From an uncultured Bacteriovorax sp. (lineage in GTDB: Bacteria > Bdellovibrionota > Bacteriovoracia > Bacteriovoracales > Bacteriovoracaceae), in the NCBI GenBank assembly GCA_946481315.1, contig CAMLMH010000001.1, forward strand, positions 372,001-436,000: 64,000 nt of DNA, given 5' to 3'. A program made the translations under genes and the position numbers. Each line of letters starts with the position of its first letter. Within the stretch, counting starts at the first letter, position 1. Positions 9,442 through 18,159 of the stretch are shown in pieces. Under the pieces are notes generated by a model, which saw nothing but the letters and a program-made list of their open reading frames with translations, had not been told where the DNA came from and did not search any database.

Positions 9442-10251
9442 ATGAGAGATATGGAAAATGCATTAAAAATCTTGGTCATAGATGATGAAGAGTCTCTGGA
9501 GGTCATTTACACAAATTTCCTCTCTAAAATCGGTGCGCACATTACCTTTTTTGATCATCCCCAAAAAGGATGGCGGGCAATCGACAAGAATAAATACGAT
9601 TTGATCATCACTGATTTAAAAATGCCGGCAATAACCGGTGATGAATTCATTAAAATTGTTCGGGAATCAAAGCTTAATGCACTCACGCCGGTTATATTGT
9701 GTTCTGCCTATATAAATAAACTAGTCATCACGGAAATGAGCCGGGAAAGTAAAGTCTATTTTCTGACGAAGCCATTCGAAAGCAAGGCCCTGTTTGAGCT
9801 GGTGGATAAGGCCATTGGCTTAAAGCAACCGACAGCGGTAAATACCAGCGCTCTTAATGAACAGTGGCTCAAAGATTTTACCGAAAAATTGTCTGCGAAA
9901 ATGGGTCCAGTTAATGTAGAGAAAATTGATTCTCCTGATCAGTGGAATTTTGAATCGATCTCTCTTACGATTTTTTATGAAGAAAAAAATTCAGCATTAA
10001 CCGTCAATCTGTTAATGAAGACAAAAAGTTTCTTGAAAATTGCCGGTGCGATTCAGGGAACACAATACAAAGATATCGAAAACGAAAACCTTTCGATCTG
10101 GGAAAGTTTTGTTCAGTTACCAAATTTTGGAAAGACAAAAATGACTTGCGCAAAAGTTCTTAGTCATAAGTTGTTACTAATGCCTGGGCAAGGCCAGTCT
10201 TTTTACAGATTAACTTGCGGTCACGAAGAAATTTATACCTATATTAATTAA
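9442..10251 (+). CDS. Response-regulator receiver protein with an unassigned C-terminal domain
   Basis: The N-terminal 120 residues form a CheY-like receiver: the acidic pair in VIDDEES, the phospho-acceptor Asp in LIITDLKMP, a switch residue in ILCSAY, and Lys in FLTKPFE. The C-terminal 150 residues are not a DNA-binding, GGDEF, EAL or HD-GYP domain; strand-helix spacing vaguely recalls CheC/CheX phosphatases, but I cannot assign it. The start could be ATG 9442 or ATG 9451; a TTG 60 bases further upstream lacks a ribosome site. No histidine kinase adjoins it. It is followed by the opposite-strand tRNA-Leu. Confidence 0.8.
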   Translation: MRDMENALKILVIDDEESLEVIYTNFLSKIGAHITFFDHPQKGWRAIDKNKYDLIITDLKMPAITGDEFIKIVRESKLNALTPVILCSAYINKLVITEMSRESKVYFLTKPFESKALFELVDKAIGLKQPTAVNTSALNEQWLKDFTEKLSAKMGPVNVEKIDSPDQWNFESISLTIFYEEKNSALTVNLLMKTKSFLKIAGAIQGTQYKDIENENLSIWESFVQLPNFGKTKMTCAKVLSHKLLLMPGQGQSFYRLTCGHEEIYTYIN

Positions 10252-10265
10252 ATTGAATCAAGAAT

Positions 10266-10351
10266 TGGTGCCTCGGGCGAGACTCGAACTCGCACACCCT
10301 TGCGGGCGGCGGATTTTGAATCCGCTGCGTCTACCATTCCACCACCAAGGC
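10266..10351 (-). tRNA. tRNA-Leu (anticodon CAA)
   Basis: The minus strand folds into a class II tRNA: acceptor stem GCCTTGG paired with CCGAGGC, an anticodon stem GCGGA/TCCGC with loop TTCAAAA, a long variable arm, a T arm with GTTCGAGTC, discriminator A and an encoded CCA at 10266-10268. The loop gives anticodon CAA, reading the TTG leucine codon. Confidence 0.95.
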
Positions 10352-10395
10352 ACTGATATTGGAAGATCCATATTAATGGATCGCTCAGAGACTAG

Positions 10396-11343
10396 TCAAT
10401 GATATTTAAGGAGTTCCAGCGCTTCTTTGCCACTAAAGCGGAAAGTTTCCTTTCCCAGGGCCTTTTTTAGCTCGGAATTATCTAGAGTTGAGGGAAATTT
10501 TATGTAATCCAGCATATAAAGCGGGAATTTCCACACAGGGGTAAGAAATCGGGCCAGTTGTTCAACAGCAATGATAGGAACCTTAATTTTCTTTACGCCA
10601 ATGATGTCTGCAGCCTCATGCAGACTGATGACATCGTCACCGGCCACGTTGTAAATGCCGGTATTTAATTTTTCCAGTGCCTGAACCACAATGTTGGCCA
10701 TATCGAATTCATGAATAAACTGAAACATAGGATTGTAGTCAATCGGTAATGGAGCGTATGGCGTTTTCAGGTATTGGGTGATGGAGTTTTTAATTTGCGG
10801 ACCGATGATATTTGAGGGCCTCAAAACGACGGTCTGGATTTCGTTTTGATATTTCCACATCCAGTTAGTACACATCTGATCCATTTCAACGACATCTCTT
10901 AATTCGGCATATTTGAAACTGGCGCGAAGGGGGGCATCTTCCTTCAGGAACATAGGATTATCAGGAAGCGCACCATAAACGTGGTGAGTGGAGAGAATGA
11001 CAACTTTTTTTGCATGGAATTTCTGAGCAAGATCCAGAATGGTATTGGTACCAACCAGATTGATGTCAATTCGTTTGTGTATATTCCCCAGGGTATTAGA
11101 CTGTCCAAGACGTCCAAGATGCAGAACATTTTCAAACTGATGTTCACGAAATAATTTTTCAAAGTTAGTGCGGTTGTATTTTATTTGCTGTGCCGTTAAT
11201 TGTGAGCGTTTAGGGATATCAGCAATCGCGCGGGAATCAACACCGTGAATCTGCACATTCGGATCGTTTTTGATCAGAAGTTCTGCTGTCATTTTGGCAA
11301 GAGCACCTTGAATTCCGATGATGAGAATTTTTCTGTGCTTCAT
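10396..11343 (-). CDS. NAD(P)-dependent sugar epimerase/dehydratase family protein
   Basis: This 315-residue protein belongs to the extended SDR family. It has a Rossmann nucleotide-binding loop (GIQGALAKMTAELL), an acidic residue after strand 2 (GVDSR) and the STHHVYG segment of the active-site strand. The usual YxxxK catalytic pair appears as YAELR, with Arg in place of Lys, so catalysis may be altered or the protein may act on an atypical substrate. It overlaps the upstream acyltransferase gene as ATGA, so the two are translationally coupled and may act in one lipid or surface-glycolipid pathway (inference). Confidence 0.8.
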   Translation of the reverse strand: MKHRKILIIGIQGALAKMTAELLIKNDPNVQIHGVDSRAIADIPKRSQLTAQQIKYNRTNFEKLFREHQFENVLHLGRLGQSNTLGNIHKRIDINLVGTNTILDLAQKFHAKKVVILSTHHVYGALPDNPMFLKEDAPLRASFKYAELRDVVEMDQMCTNWMWKYQNEIQTVVLRPSNIIGPQIKNSITQYLKTPYAPLPIDYNPMFQFIHEFDMANIVVQALEKLNTGIYNVAGDDVISLHEAADIIGVKKIKVPIIAVEQLARFLTPVWKFPLYMLDYIKFPSTLDNSELKKALGKETFRFSGKEALELLKYH

Positions 11344-12164
11344 TTTTTTATCCTGTCCACGATGGTTCTTTTTTGGGTAAGTCCAACTTGCGTGAGTCGC
11401 TGAATTTCAGCTTCCAGTGCCTGGACATGCGGTTCTAGTTCTTCATCCAGAGCTTCTGGACTTAAACTTTCCGGCAGCTGATAAGGTTTACCGATATAAA
11501 TATCAATCGGTGAAGGCAGAGGTAAAATATTTAAAGGCAGAGGTAAAGCTGGGAGGTTAAATAGTCTCGCCAGTTTTTTAAGTTGAATCACGAAAGGATA
11601 AAATTCTTCAGCACCCACTACTGCAATAGGAAGTAATTCTACTTTTGTAGAGATGGCCATGCGGAGAAAGCCTTTGGTAAACCGCTGCAAATGATAGTGA
11701 TCCTTTGTGTCTTTGGCTATTCCCCGAACACCTTCGGGAAATACCAGAATGGATTCTCCCCGTTTTAAAAGGTTAAGGCAGTTCGTACGATCGCCAAGAA
11801 CAGCACCGCCCTCACTCGACCATCGCCCTAGAAATGGCAGGGAAGTAAGAAAGCGCTCTACCAATGGTCTTAAAAAAATTGGCTTATCCAGTTCTGTAGC
11901 AAAAGCAGTACAAATCAAGAGGCCGTCAATAGGAATTTGTCCTGTGTGATTGGAAACGACCATATAGTTCTTATCTTCCAGTATTTCTTTTCCATGAAGG
12001 CGAACATCGAAATAATATTTATAAAAAGGCCAGATTACTTTGAGATCCTTTATGGCCCTTTCAGGCTCTAAGCCCCAGGGATCCCGTTTTAAGGAGTAGC
12101 GATCTTTGAGGGCACGTTCTACCCGTACAAAAGTTTCTGAAAAATCCTGAGCGTTTTGAACCAC
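11340..12164 (-). CDS. Lysophospholipid acyltransferase (PlsC-like) family protein
   Basis: The protein has 274 residues. The acyltransferase block I reads NHTGQIPIDG, placing the His and Asp seven residues apart instead of the five of the classic HX4D box, a variant I have seen in related groups. Block III is FPEGVRG. Both are consistent with 1-acyl-glycerol-3-phosphate acyltransferase-like enzymes at the inner membrane. The start is GTG at 12164 with GGGAT upstream. Its stop overlaps the ATG of the epimerase gene, indicating a two-gene operon. Confidence 0.82.
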   Translation of the reverse strand: MVQNAQDFSETFVRVERALKDRYSLKRDPWGLEPERAIKDLKVIWPFYKYYFDVRLHGKEILEDKNYMVVSNHTGQIPIDGLLICTAFATELDKPIFLRPLVERFLTSLPFLGRWSSEGGAVLGDRTNCLNLLKRGESILVFPEGVRGIAKDTKDHYHLQRFTKGFLRMAISTKVELLPIAVVGAEEFYPFVIQLKKLARLFNLPALPLPLNILPLPSPIDIYIGKPYQLPESLSPEALDEELEPHVQALEAEIQRLTQVGLTQKRTIVDRIKK

Positions 12165-12271
12165 TGTTTATCCCGGTGCTGAAGCTAAATTGTCACCTTT
12201 CCATGCTACCAAATTATCCATTCTTCACAAGCATTCTGTAGAACGTTAAACTTTAACCTGGAGTGCAAAAA

Positions 12272-12580
12272 ATGGAAAAACGAGTTGGTTTCAAAGCTAA
12301 AATTAAGGATTGGTTTTCAATGATGACATTTGGTTTGTTTAAAACAACCAAAATTGGGCGCAAATTATTAACGGCGTCGCGAACTAATGCATTCATGAAA
12401 GAGTCATATGAAGATTTAGGTCGACACGTAGAAAGTTGTCTGGCAAGCGGCCAGTTGCAATGGGATGATCCGAAAACCAAAGCGTTGCTTAACACCATTA
12501 ATGCATGCAAAAAAGATCTGGTGCACCTGGAAAAACAAGTTAATAAAATTCGTTTCTCGGGAGAAAAAGGGTTAGTCTAA
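12272..12580 (+). CDS. Small hypothetical protein with a C-terminal coiled-coil-like helix
   Basis: The protein has 102 residues and is lysine-rich, with predicted helices throughout and no signal peptide or membrane segment. Residues 65-95 have heptad-like spacing (LLNTINACKKDLVHLEKQV). The ATG at 12272 is chosen because GGAG at 12260-12263 lies eight bases upstream; the in-frame GTG at 12263 overlaps that SD. I do not recognise the family. Its 3' end overlaps the convergent engB gene by nine bases. Confidence 0.65.
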   Translation: MEKRVGFKAKIKDWFSMMTFGLFKTTKIGRKLLTASRTNAFMKESYEDLGRHVESCLASGQLQWDDPKTKALLNTINACKKDLVHLEKQVNKIRFSGEKGLV

Positions 12581-13264
12581 TTCAACTCTTTCGCTGTCAG
12601 ATTTGCGAATTTCAATTTCTTCCAGCAGATGATTAATGATAGCTTCCTCGACCTGATTAATCCCTTTTTTGTCTTCTGCTGAAGCAAAATACATCTGGCG
12701 AATCCATTTATATTCTTTAGAAAGAACAGGTTTCAGTTTTTCAAGCTGGGCGCGTTCCTTTTGTGTTTTGAGCTTATCAATTTTATTAAAAACTAAAATG
12801 GTCTTGCGCGAGTAGTTTTTTAGAAAGCCGTGAAATCCTTTGTCCGAATCCTGATTAGGGTGACGTGCATCCTGCAGATTAACCAATAACATGGAAGGAG
12901 AGACTTCAGAGAAAAAAGCCCCCATAAGTTGATCCCAGTTTTTCTGCATTTCTTTTGAGACTTCGGCAAATCCGTAACCTGGAAGATCGATCAGAACAAA
13001 TTTTGGCAGATCAGTTTTTTTATTATCAAAAGAAAGTTCGAATTCGAAAATATTTATTTCCCGAGTGCGGCCGGGAGTTTTGGACACTCGGGCAGTTTTA
13101 CTTCCAAATAAGGCATTTATCATGCTCGATTTTCCGACATTAGATCTTCCGACGAAGCTGACTCCGATGATATCCGGATTCGCTGCCAGCCACTGTTCAA
13201 ATTGCTCCAGCGACGAAATTCCCATTTTGAAATCAGCACTATGTGGTTTGATGTGATAGCTCAT
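12572..13264 (-). CDS. engB: Ribosome biogenesis GTPase EngB (YihA/YsxC)
   Basis: The 230-residue TRAFAC GTPase has G1 GRSNVGKSS (about 39-47), the G2 region with TPGRTREIN, G3 DLPGYG, G4 NKID and G5 SAED, in the EngB order. The family acts late in 50S subunit assembly and in cell division. The length is slightly above the usual 195-215 residues because of a short N-terminal extension and an acidic tail. The SD (AGGT) is modest. Confidence 0.95.
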   Translation of the reverse strand: MSYHIKPHSADFKMGISSLEQFEQWLAANPDIIGVSFVGRSNVGKSSMINALFGSKTARVSKTPGRTREINIFEFELSFDNKKTDLPKFVLIDLPGYGFAEVSKEMQKNWDQLMGAFFSEVSPSMLLVNLQDARHPNQDSDKGFHGFLKNYSRKTILVFNKIDKLKTQKERAQLEKLKPVLSKEYKWIRQMYFASAEDKKGINQVEEAIINHLLEEIEIRKSDSERVELD

Positions 13265-13391
13265 GATCTGGACCTAAGTTTAGTAGTTAGCCCTCATCAT
13301 ATCCGAATTCCTGCAAGATGCCTAGCGAGCAATACGGCACTAGGCTTGAACGTGGATTCCTGTTCTTTACCAAACTAACCAGGAGTCATTT

Positions 13392-14744
13392 ATGCAAAGT
13401 TTGCAATTTAACCGTTCAATAACTAGAGAGTTGAGCACTGCCATCGGTCAGCGGGGGGTTCGTGAAGGAGACGATATGCAAATCGATATTTTTCAGGAAC
13501 GTAAAAAATCTTTCAGGTTAAATCGCACTAAATATACTATCACAGCTGGGAAAACCTTCAGCTTTAATACGATTGATACACTTTTTACTTTACCCTGTAC
13601 CCAAATTTACGGGGCATCTTTTGAAATGTTGTTGGTGAATGAACTCAATAGAAATTTTAATGAACATTCACGCTATTTACTGCGAAGTCTGAGTAATGAA
13701 CCTTTCCGGTTGAATGGAACTTATTGTTATGAAGCATTTCTGGAAAGAGGTGACATTGTAGATATAGGTTATAATCGCTTTCATTTCCAATCGCCTAAAT
13801 CTCAACTGAAGCTTGTTTCTGATCAGGATTATTTATCAGATGACGTTGTTAAAAGTGCTCTTTCTATTTTACTGGAAGGCGAGACCGGAACTGGTAAAAC
13901 AACTCTTGCCAGACAAATTCATGAAGCAAGCGGTAGGGCCGGACGTTTTGTGCATCTTAATCTTTCTGCATTTGCCCCAGGGTTGATCGAGTCTGAATTG
14001 TTTGGCCATGTTAAAGGAGCTTTTACCGGAGCACTTAATCCGAAAAGAGGTGCAATTCTTGAAGCCCATAAAGGAACACTTTTTCTGGATGAGATTGACT
14101 CCCTGACACTGGATTTGCAGACAAAGCTACTATTATTTCTGGATGATTATTGTGTGCGTCCGGTTGGAGGTGAAACGACCAGTAAAGTTGATGTCCGGTT
14201 AATTTTTGCGTCGGGTTCACGACTGAGAGAAAGAGTTGAGATGGGAAGACTTCGTAAAGATTTTTTCTATCGTTTGCAGGGGGGATGTAGCTTTCAACTT
14301 CCTTCATTGCGTGATCAGCCTGACAAAATCCGCTCCCTCATTCAGCAGTTCGAGTTCAAGCATGCTGTCGTTTTCAGTGATGAAGCTATTAGCTTTTATC
14401 AACGCTGTTTATGGCCAGGTAACATTCGTCAGCTGATATCCCATTTACAGAAAAAGAAAATATATTCAGGTGGTAAAAAAATTGTTCTTGATCATCATGA
14501 CGAACAATTGTTGACAGAAGAATGTAGTGTGCAAAATCTTAATGGCAGTGAAATTTTAACTCTGGAGAGAATTAAAATGGATTATTGTTATAATGCCTGG
14601 TTGAAAATTGAAAAAAATATCGGGAAAACCGCGCGTATACTGGAAGTCAGTCCCAATACACTAAAAGCATATCTGCAAAAAAAACAAAGTGAAATGTCTG
14701 GAGCTGATTTAAGAGACGATAAGGTAATCGATATAGATATCTAG
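13392..14744 (+). CDS. Sigma-54-dependent transcriptional activator with an FHA-like N-terminal region
   Basis: The protein has 450 residues. The central AAA+ domain has Walker A GETGTGKT (163-170), the sigma-54 contact loop GAFTGA (209-214), Walker B FLDEID (231-236) and RKDFFYRL further on. The last 45 residues form a Fis-type helix-turn-helix (IGKTARILEVSPNTLKAYL). There is no receiver domain; instead residues 35-135 are beta-rich with an RSLSN and LERGDIVDIG pattern reminiscent of an FHA phosphothreonine-binding fold. I infer control by a Ser/Thr kinase or protein partner, not by phospho-Asp. The gene ends inside the 3' end of the convergent FliL-like gene (36-base overlap). A strong SD (AGGAG) precedes the ATG. 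Confidence 0.88.
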   Translation: MQSLQFNRSITRELSTAIGQRGVREGDDMQIDIFQERKKSFRLNRTKYTITAGKTFSFNTIDTLFTLPCTQIYGASFEMLLVNELNRNFNEHSRYLLRSLSNEPFRLNGTYCYEAFLERGDIVDIGYNRFHFQSPKSQLKLVSDQDYLSDDVVKSALSILLEGETGTGKTTLARQIHEASGRAGRFVHLNLSAFAPGLIESELFGHVKGAFTGALNPKRGAILEAHKGTLFLDEIDSLTLDLQTKLLLFLDDYCVRPVGGETTSKVDVRLIFASGSRLRERVEMGRLRKDFFYRLQGGCSFQLPSLRDQPDKIRSLIQQFEFKHAVVFSDEAISFYQRCLWPGNIRQLISHLQKKKIYSGGKKIVLDHHDEQLLTEECSVQNLNGSEILTLERIKMDYCYNAWLKIEKNIGKTARILEVSPNTLKAYLQKKQSEMSGADLRDDKVIDIDI

Positions 14745-15806
14745 GATTTTACCTTCTACACCTTCTTTTTTCAGAAATTCATTTATCTCGATTCTGATTT
14801 TATCTTTTATGATCTGGCGTCCTTCGTCTTCAACAGGAAGGCGGGGGATGACTGGTTCAACATTAGTGTTCAGATGATCTTTGACCTGCACCAGATGATC
14901 CTGTAAATACAAAATGGTGTAACGATTTGATGCCAAGACAGTAAAGTCCACCCAAACCTGGCGGTTTCTGCGGGTATCTTCCAGAAAAAGCTGCAAATTA
15001 AGATCGGTGAAGCTTAACAACTTTTCCGTTTGCATAAAGTATTTTGGTCTTCCGCCAAGCACTTGTTTTATAGACAAGGATTTGATGCTGTTTAGATGAA
15101 AGGCGGAGCTGAGTGAACTTATCATTGAGTCTTCAATCATTTTTTGGTTTTCTGGCTGAAGTGGCAGTTCATCAACTTTAACTGGAAATGATTGTAAGTG
15201 TTCCAGTATTTTTTCTTCCTGTTTGATCATCAGTTCGAGATCTTCATGAGAATTAGCAAGAATTGAAATATTGAAGATGACCTCAATTTCTTTTCCGGCA
15301 GGTAGTTTGGTTTGATAATTTATTTTTCTGAACTCCAGTATAGGCTCTTCTGTTTCGCGCACTGAAGCCGGAGTCCTTAAAGCTCTGGTTCCGGTGATGA
15401 TTTTTTCTGTGTTACGATAAATTAATGATCCAGTGAAAAAGAAAAAAAGCAGTAATGCAGTAACACTGAAAGCTATTTTGGGATCAGTTTTAAATTTTCT
15501 GAGAGGAGCAAGAATCATCTCTTTTTTATCTTTTTTCTTGAACTCCTCAGAGCGAAGATAAATAAGATAACCGACAAAGTGTCCGGTCAACATGGTCATG
15601 TAGTGTTGTGAGTATCCGATGAACTTTAATTTATAAATGCGCAGCTTCGGACCAATTCTCTGCAAATTTTTCTTCAGATTAGCAGGAAGACCTATAAGCC
15701 AGTGAACGATATTGAAAACAAAGGCGGGAGTAATAGCTTTTAATTTCTCCGCCAGTGTGAGAATCAACTTATCCAATGCTTCTTCAATTTTAATTAAAAA
15801 GTTCAA
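14709..15806 (-). CDS. Membrane protein with a C-terminal FliL-like domain
   Basis: The protein has 365 residues: an N-terminal amphipathic region of 110 residues rich in Lys and Leu, one transmembrane segment at about 111-130, then a beta-rich domain. The end (RQIIKDKIRIEINEFL followed by VEGKILDIYIDYLIVS) resembles the C-terminus of FliL, the stator-associated flagellar protein. In typical FliL only a short tail precedes the membrane segment; here a long cytoplasmic part is added. The start is TTG at 15806, seven bases after GGAG. It is convergent with and overlaps the sigma-54 activator gene by 36 bases. The family assignment is by pattern only. Confidence 0.65.
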   Translation of the reverse strand: MNFLIKIEEALDKLILTLAEKLKAITPAFVFNIVHWLIGLPANLKKNLQRIGPKLRIYKLKFIGYSQHYMTMLTGHFVGYLIYLRSEEFKKKDKKEMILAPLRKFKTDPKIAFSVTALLLFFFFTGSLIYRNTEKIITGTRALRTPASVRETEEPILEFRKINYQTKLPAGKEIEVIFNISILANSHEDLELMIKQEEKILEHLQSFPVKVDELPLQPENQKMIEDSMISSLSSAFHLNSIKSLSIKQVLGGRPKYFMQTEKLLSFTDLNLQLFLEDTRRNRQVWVDFTVLASNRYTILYLQDHLVQVKDHLNTNVEPVIPRLPVEDEGRQIIKDKIRIEINEFLKKEGVEGKILDIYIDYLIVS

Positions 15807-15827
15807 AAACCGACTCCATTAGCTAGC

Positions 15828-15835
15828 TTATCGGC
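15828..15835 (-). promoter_or_regulatory. Possible sigma-28 -10 element for the FliL-like gene
   Basis: On the minus strand GCCGATAA, an exact FliA -10 sequence, lies 22 bp before the TTG start. The -35 position 11 bases further up does not match TAAAGTTT, so this is weak evidence. Confidence 0.3.
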
Positions 15836-15993
15836 GATGCTTTTATTTTGTTGAGTTCTCCTAAACCTGATTTATCTGCTCAACAAAGCAAGAATTTCCT
15901 CTTTTTTTAGAGAAATGTTCCCGAACTTGGTTAACCCAGCACATTTGACGAAGAGATCGATTAGATAGACCCCAAAATAGGGGGAGGAGCCTT

Positions 15994-16647
15994 ATGAAGA
16001 CGAATTGGACCCGATCAGCTTTGCTGTTAACCCTGGCCATTATTACCAGTAGTTGTACTCTGATGCTGCCGGATCGCAGTTTTATGGAGCAAATGGAGCG
16101 GGAAAGTGATCCCTTTTATTCACCCGGCAAGGATTTTCCGGTTGTTGGAGGGGATGATGGCGAGACGCATCTTTCTCGAGAGGAACTCAATTCTCGAATA
16201 CCGGCCAGTCGCCGGACCAGTGCCCTGACTAAAGAAGCCCGTTCTTTACAGCAGGAGCTAGAGGATAAAGAAGCTGATCTTTCGGAATATGAGATGGAAC
16301 AATATGTGAAAGTTCGAAAATTTCTTATCAGTGATTCAGATAAACTTTATTATTTGAGCCTGGCCCCGGGAGAACGAGCAGCTTATATTCGAACAGTTAA
16401 GAGCGATATTTCAGAAGAAATGGAATTGCGAAGTAATATGGTAGCTAAGAGATCTATCCACGCCCGGGAACTATTCTTAGGCATGGATAAAGATGATGTT
16501 GTTGATGCCTGGGGAAAACCGGCCAAAGTTGAAATTGCCGGCAATCCGAAAAATCAGAATGAGCGATGGTCATTTGTTGAAGACGGCTCAGTAAAGCAAG
16601 TCTATTTTGAAAGCGGAAAGGTTCAGGGCTGGGCCCTTGATCTCTAA
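15994..16647 (+). CDS. Lipoprotein of unknown function
   Basis: The 217-residue protein has a lipoprotein signal (hydrophobic core LLLTLAIITSSC, with the acylated Cys at about residue 21 in a lipobox). The mature region is acidic and helical, with a charged segment at about 70-120 containing coiled-coil-like EARSLQQELEDKEADL. The last 60 residues (FLGMDKDDVVDAWGKPAKVEI then ERWSFV, VYFESGKVQGW) resemble the SmpA/BamE-like fold in which a short helix and three strands carry the pattern G(M)xxxxVxxxWGxP. I infer an outer-membrane lipoprotein with a BamE-like C-terminus. The SD is very strong (GGGGGAGGAG). The gene lies 68 bp before yicC. Confidence 0.75.
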   Translation: MKTNWTRSALLLTLAIITSSCTLMLPDRSFMEQMERESDPFYSPGKDFPVVGGDDGETHLSREELNSRIPASRRTSALTKEARSLQQELEDKEADLSEYEMEQYVKVRKFLISDSDKLYYLSLAPGERAAYIRTVKSDISEEMELRSNMVAKRSIHARELFLGMDKDDVVDAWGKPAKVEIAGNPKNQNERWSFVEDGSVKQVYFESGKVQGWALDL

Positions 16648-16715
16648 ATCAAAAAGTAATATCCTCGGCGCTAGTTTAATATCAGCTATCGAGTGAAAAT
16701 CGACCGAGGTAACCT

Positions 16716-17591
16716 TTGACAGCACAATCTATGACCGGTTTCGGTCAGGCAGTATCGCAATCTGAAAATTTTATTATTTCTGTTGAAATGAAAAGCGTTA
16801 ACAATCGTTTTAAAGACATACGCTTTAAAATGCCTTCTACACTCAATTCACTTGAGATTGAACTGAAAAAAGAACTTGGTGACACTTTTTCCCGTGGAAG
16901 TTTTGATGTTTATGTGAACATTAAGCGTGGTGAAAACAAAAATAAGTTTGATGAACTGGATGAGAAAAAAATTAATCAGTTTATCGACAAAGTTCAAAAC
17001 CTCATTAAAGGCAAAAACATAACTCCTACCCTTTCCATGACTGATTTACTCCGGACAGAGTTTCTCATCGAACAAGACGAAACGAATCAGCAGGAATTAG
17101 CTGCACTGGTCGTAAGTGCTTTTAAAGCCGCACTGGCGGAACTTAAAAAATCCCGCGAAAATGAAGGTGCCAAATTAATTGCGACGCTGACTCGTCATCT
17201 GGAAACTTATAAAACGAATTTTAAAACAGTCGAAGCCAACACCGAACACTTTAAACAGAATGTAGAAGAAAAGCTTAAAAAACGAGTTGAGGAATATAAG
17301 GGCCTCGTTAATGTTGATCAAAGCCGCCTGCTGCAGGAAGTGGTTTTCTACCTGGAAAAAATAGATATCCATGAAGAAATTAACCGCATTCATTCCCACT
17401 TGGAAAAATTTCAAAATCTTTTAAAATCAACTAATGAGGTTGGTAGACAAATTGATTTCTTAGTCCAGGAGCTGGGCCGGGAGACCAATACCATAGGGTC
17501 AAAGTCAACTATGAAAGAGATTTCCGATGCAGTTGTGCAAATGAAACTGCAGCTGGAAAAAATCCGTGAGCAAGGGTTGAACATTGAATAA
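16716..17591 (+). CDS. yicC: YicC family endoribonuclease-like protein
   Basis: The 291-residue protein begins with SMTGFGQA and ends with RETNTIGSKS... and ...MKLQLEKIREQGLN-like, both signatures of the YicC/YloC family (RNA endonuclease linked to sRNA decay and stationary-phase survival). The start is TTG at 16716, chosen because GAGG at 16706-16709 lies six bases upstream and because the family motif begins only five residues in. The SD sits in the right arm of a CCTCGG/CCGAGG inverted repeat (16663-16668 with 16704-16709). The gene overlaps gmk by eight bases, as yicC and gmk neighbours often do. Confidence 0.92.
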   Translation: MTAQSMTGFGQAVSQSENFIISVEMKSVNNRFKDIRFKMPSTLNSLEIELKKELGDTFSRGSFDVYVNIKRGENKNKFDELDEKKINQFIDKVQNLIKGKNITPTLSMTDLLRTEFLIEQDETNQQELAALVVSAFKAALAELKKSRENEGAKLIATLTRHLETYKTNFKTVEANTEHFKQNVEEKLKKRVEEYKGLVNVDQSRLLQEVVFYLEKIDIHEEINRIHSHLEKFQNLLKSTNEVGRQIDFLVQELGRETNTIGSKSTMKEISDAVVQMKLQLEKIREQGLNIE

Positions 17592-18153
17592 TGCAGGAAA
17601 ATTAATTGTCATTGTAGCTCCTTCCGGTACAGGAAAGTCGACAATGATTAAGCGACTGAAAGGAGATTTTCCTTCCATCGTTGAATCTGTTTCTTACACG
17701 ACCCGTCCGATGCGTACAGGTGAAGTCCACGGACAGAGTTATTTTTTCATCAGCAAAGAAGAATTTCTTTCTATGCGTGAGCGCAATGAATTTTTGGAAT
17801 GGGCAGAAGTGCATGGGAATTTTTACGGCACTTCCAAGAATTTTGTCGAAACTTGTTTGCGCGACGGTAAACATCTGCTGTTTGATCTGGATGTTCAGGG
17901 AACGGACTCCATGAAAAAATATTTCGGAGAAAAGGCTAACGTCATTTTTATTTCTCCACCTTCAGTGGAAGAACTGGAAAAACGATTACGCAATCGCGGC
18001 ACTGAAACAACCGGCATTATCAATCTTCGACTGATGAATGCTAAAAACGAACTTCTCCGCAAAAATGATTACGATTATCTGGTTTACAACGACGATATAG
18101 AAAAAGCTTACAACAAGCTAAAAGAAATCACCGCCAGCATTTTGAACAAGTAG
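17584..18153 (+). CDS. gmk: Guanylate kinase
   Basis: The 189-residue enzyme phosphorylates GMP to GDP. The P-loop is APSGTGKST (about 12-20), the GMP-binding region includes SYTTRPMRTGEVHGQSY, and the lid and EFLEWAEVHGNFYGTS segments are canonical. The start is TTG at 17584, with AAGGG at 17572-17576 inside the end of yicC giving a seven-base spacer; no in-frame ATG precedes the P-loop. It sits in the order yicC-gmk-rel; rpoZ, which often lies between gmk and rel, is absent here. Confidence 0.96.
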   Translation: MNNAGKLIVIVAPSGTGKSTMIKRLKGDFPSIVESVSYTTRPMRTGEVHGQSYFFISKEEFLSMRERNEFLEWAEVHGNFYGTSKNFVETCLRDGKHLLFDLDVQGTDSMKKYFGEKANVIFISPPSVEELEKRLRNRGTETTGIINLRLMNAKNELLRKNDYDYLVYNDDIEKAYNKLKEITASILNK

Positions 18154-18159
18154 AGCTTA

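Noticed and set aside
12253..12510. Minus-strand frame overlapping the small gene at 12272
   Set aside because: It has no SD and an unlikely composition; the plus-strand gene has a strong SD and protein-like sequence.
13319..13355. Inverted repeat GCCTAG...CTAGGC before the sigma-54 activator gene
   Set aside because: The arms are only six bases with a long spacer, and no promoter or T run is nearby.
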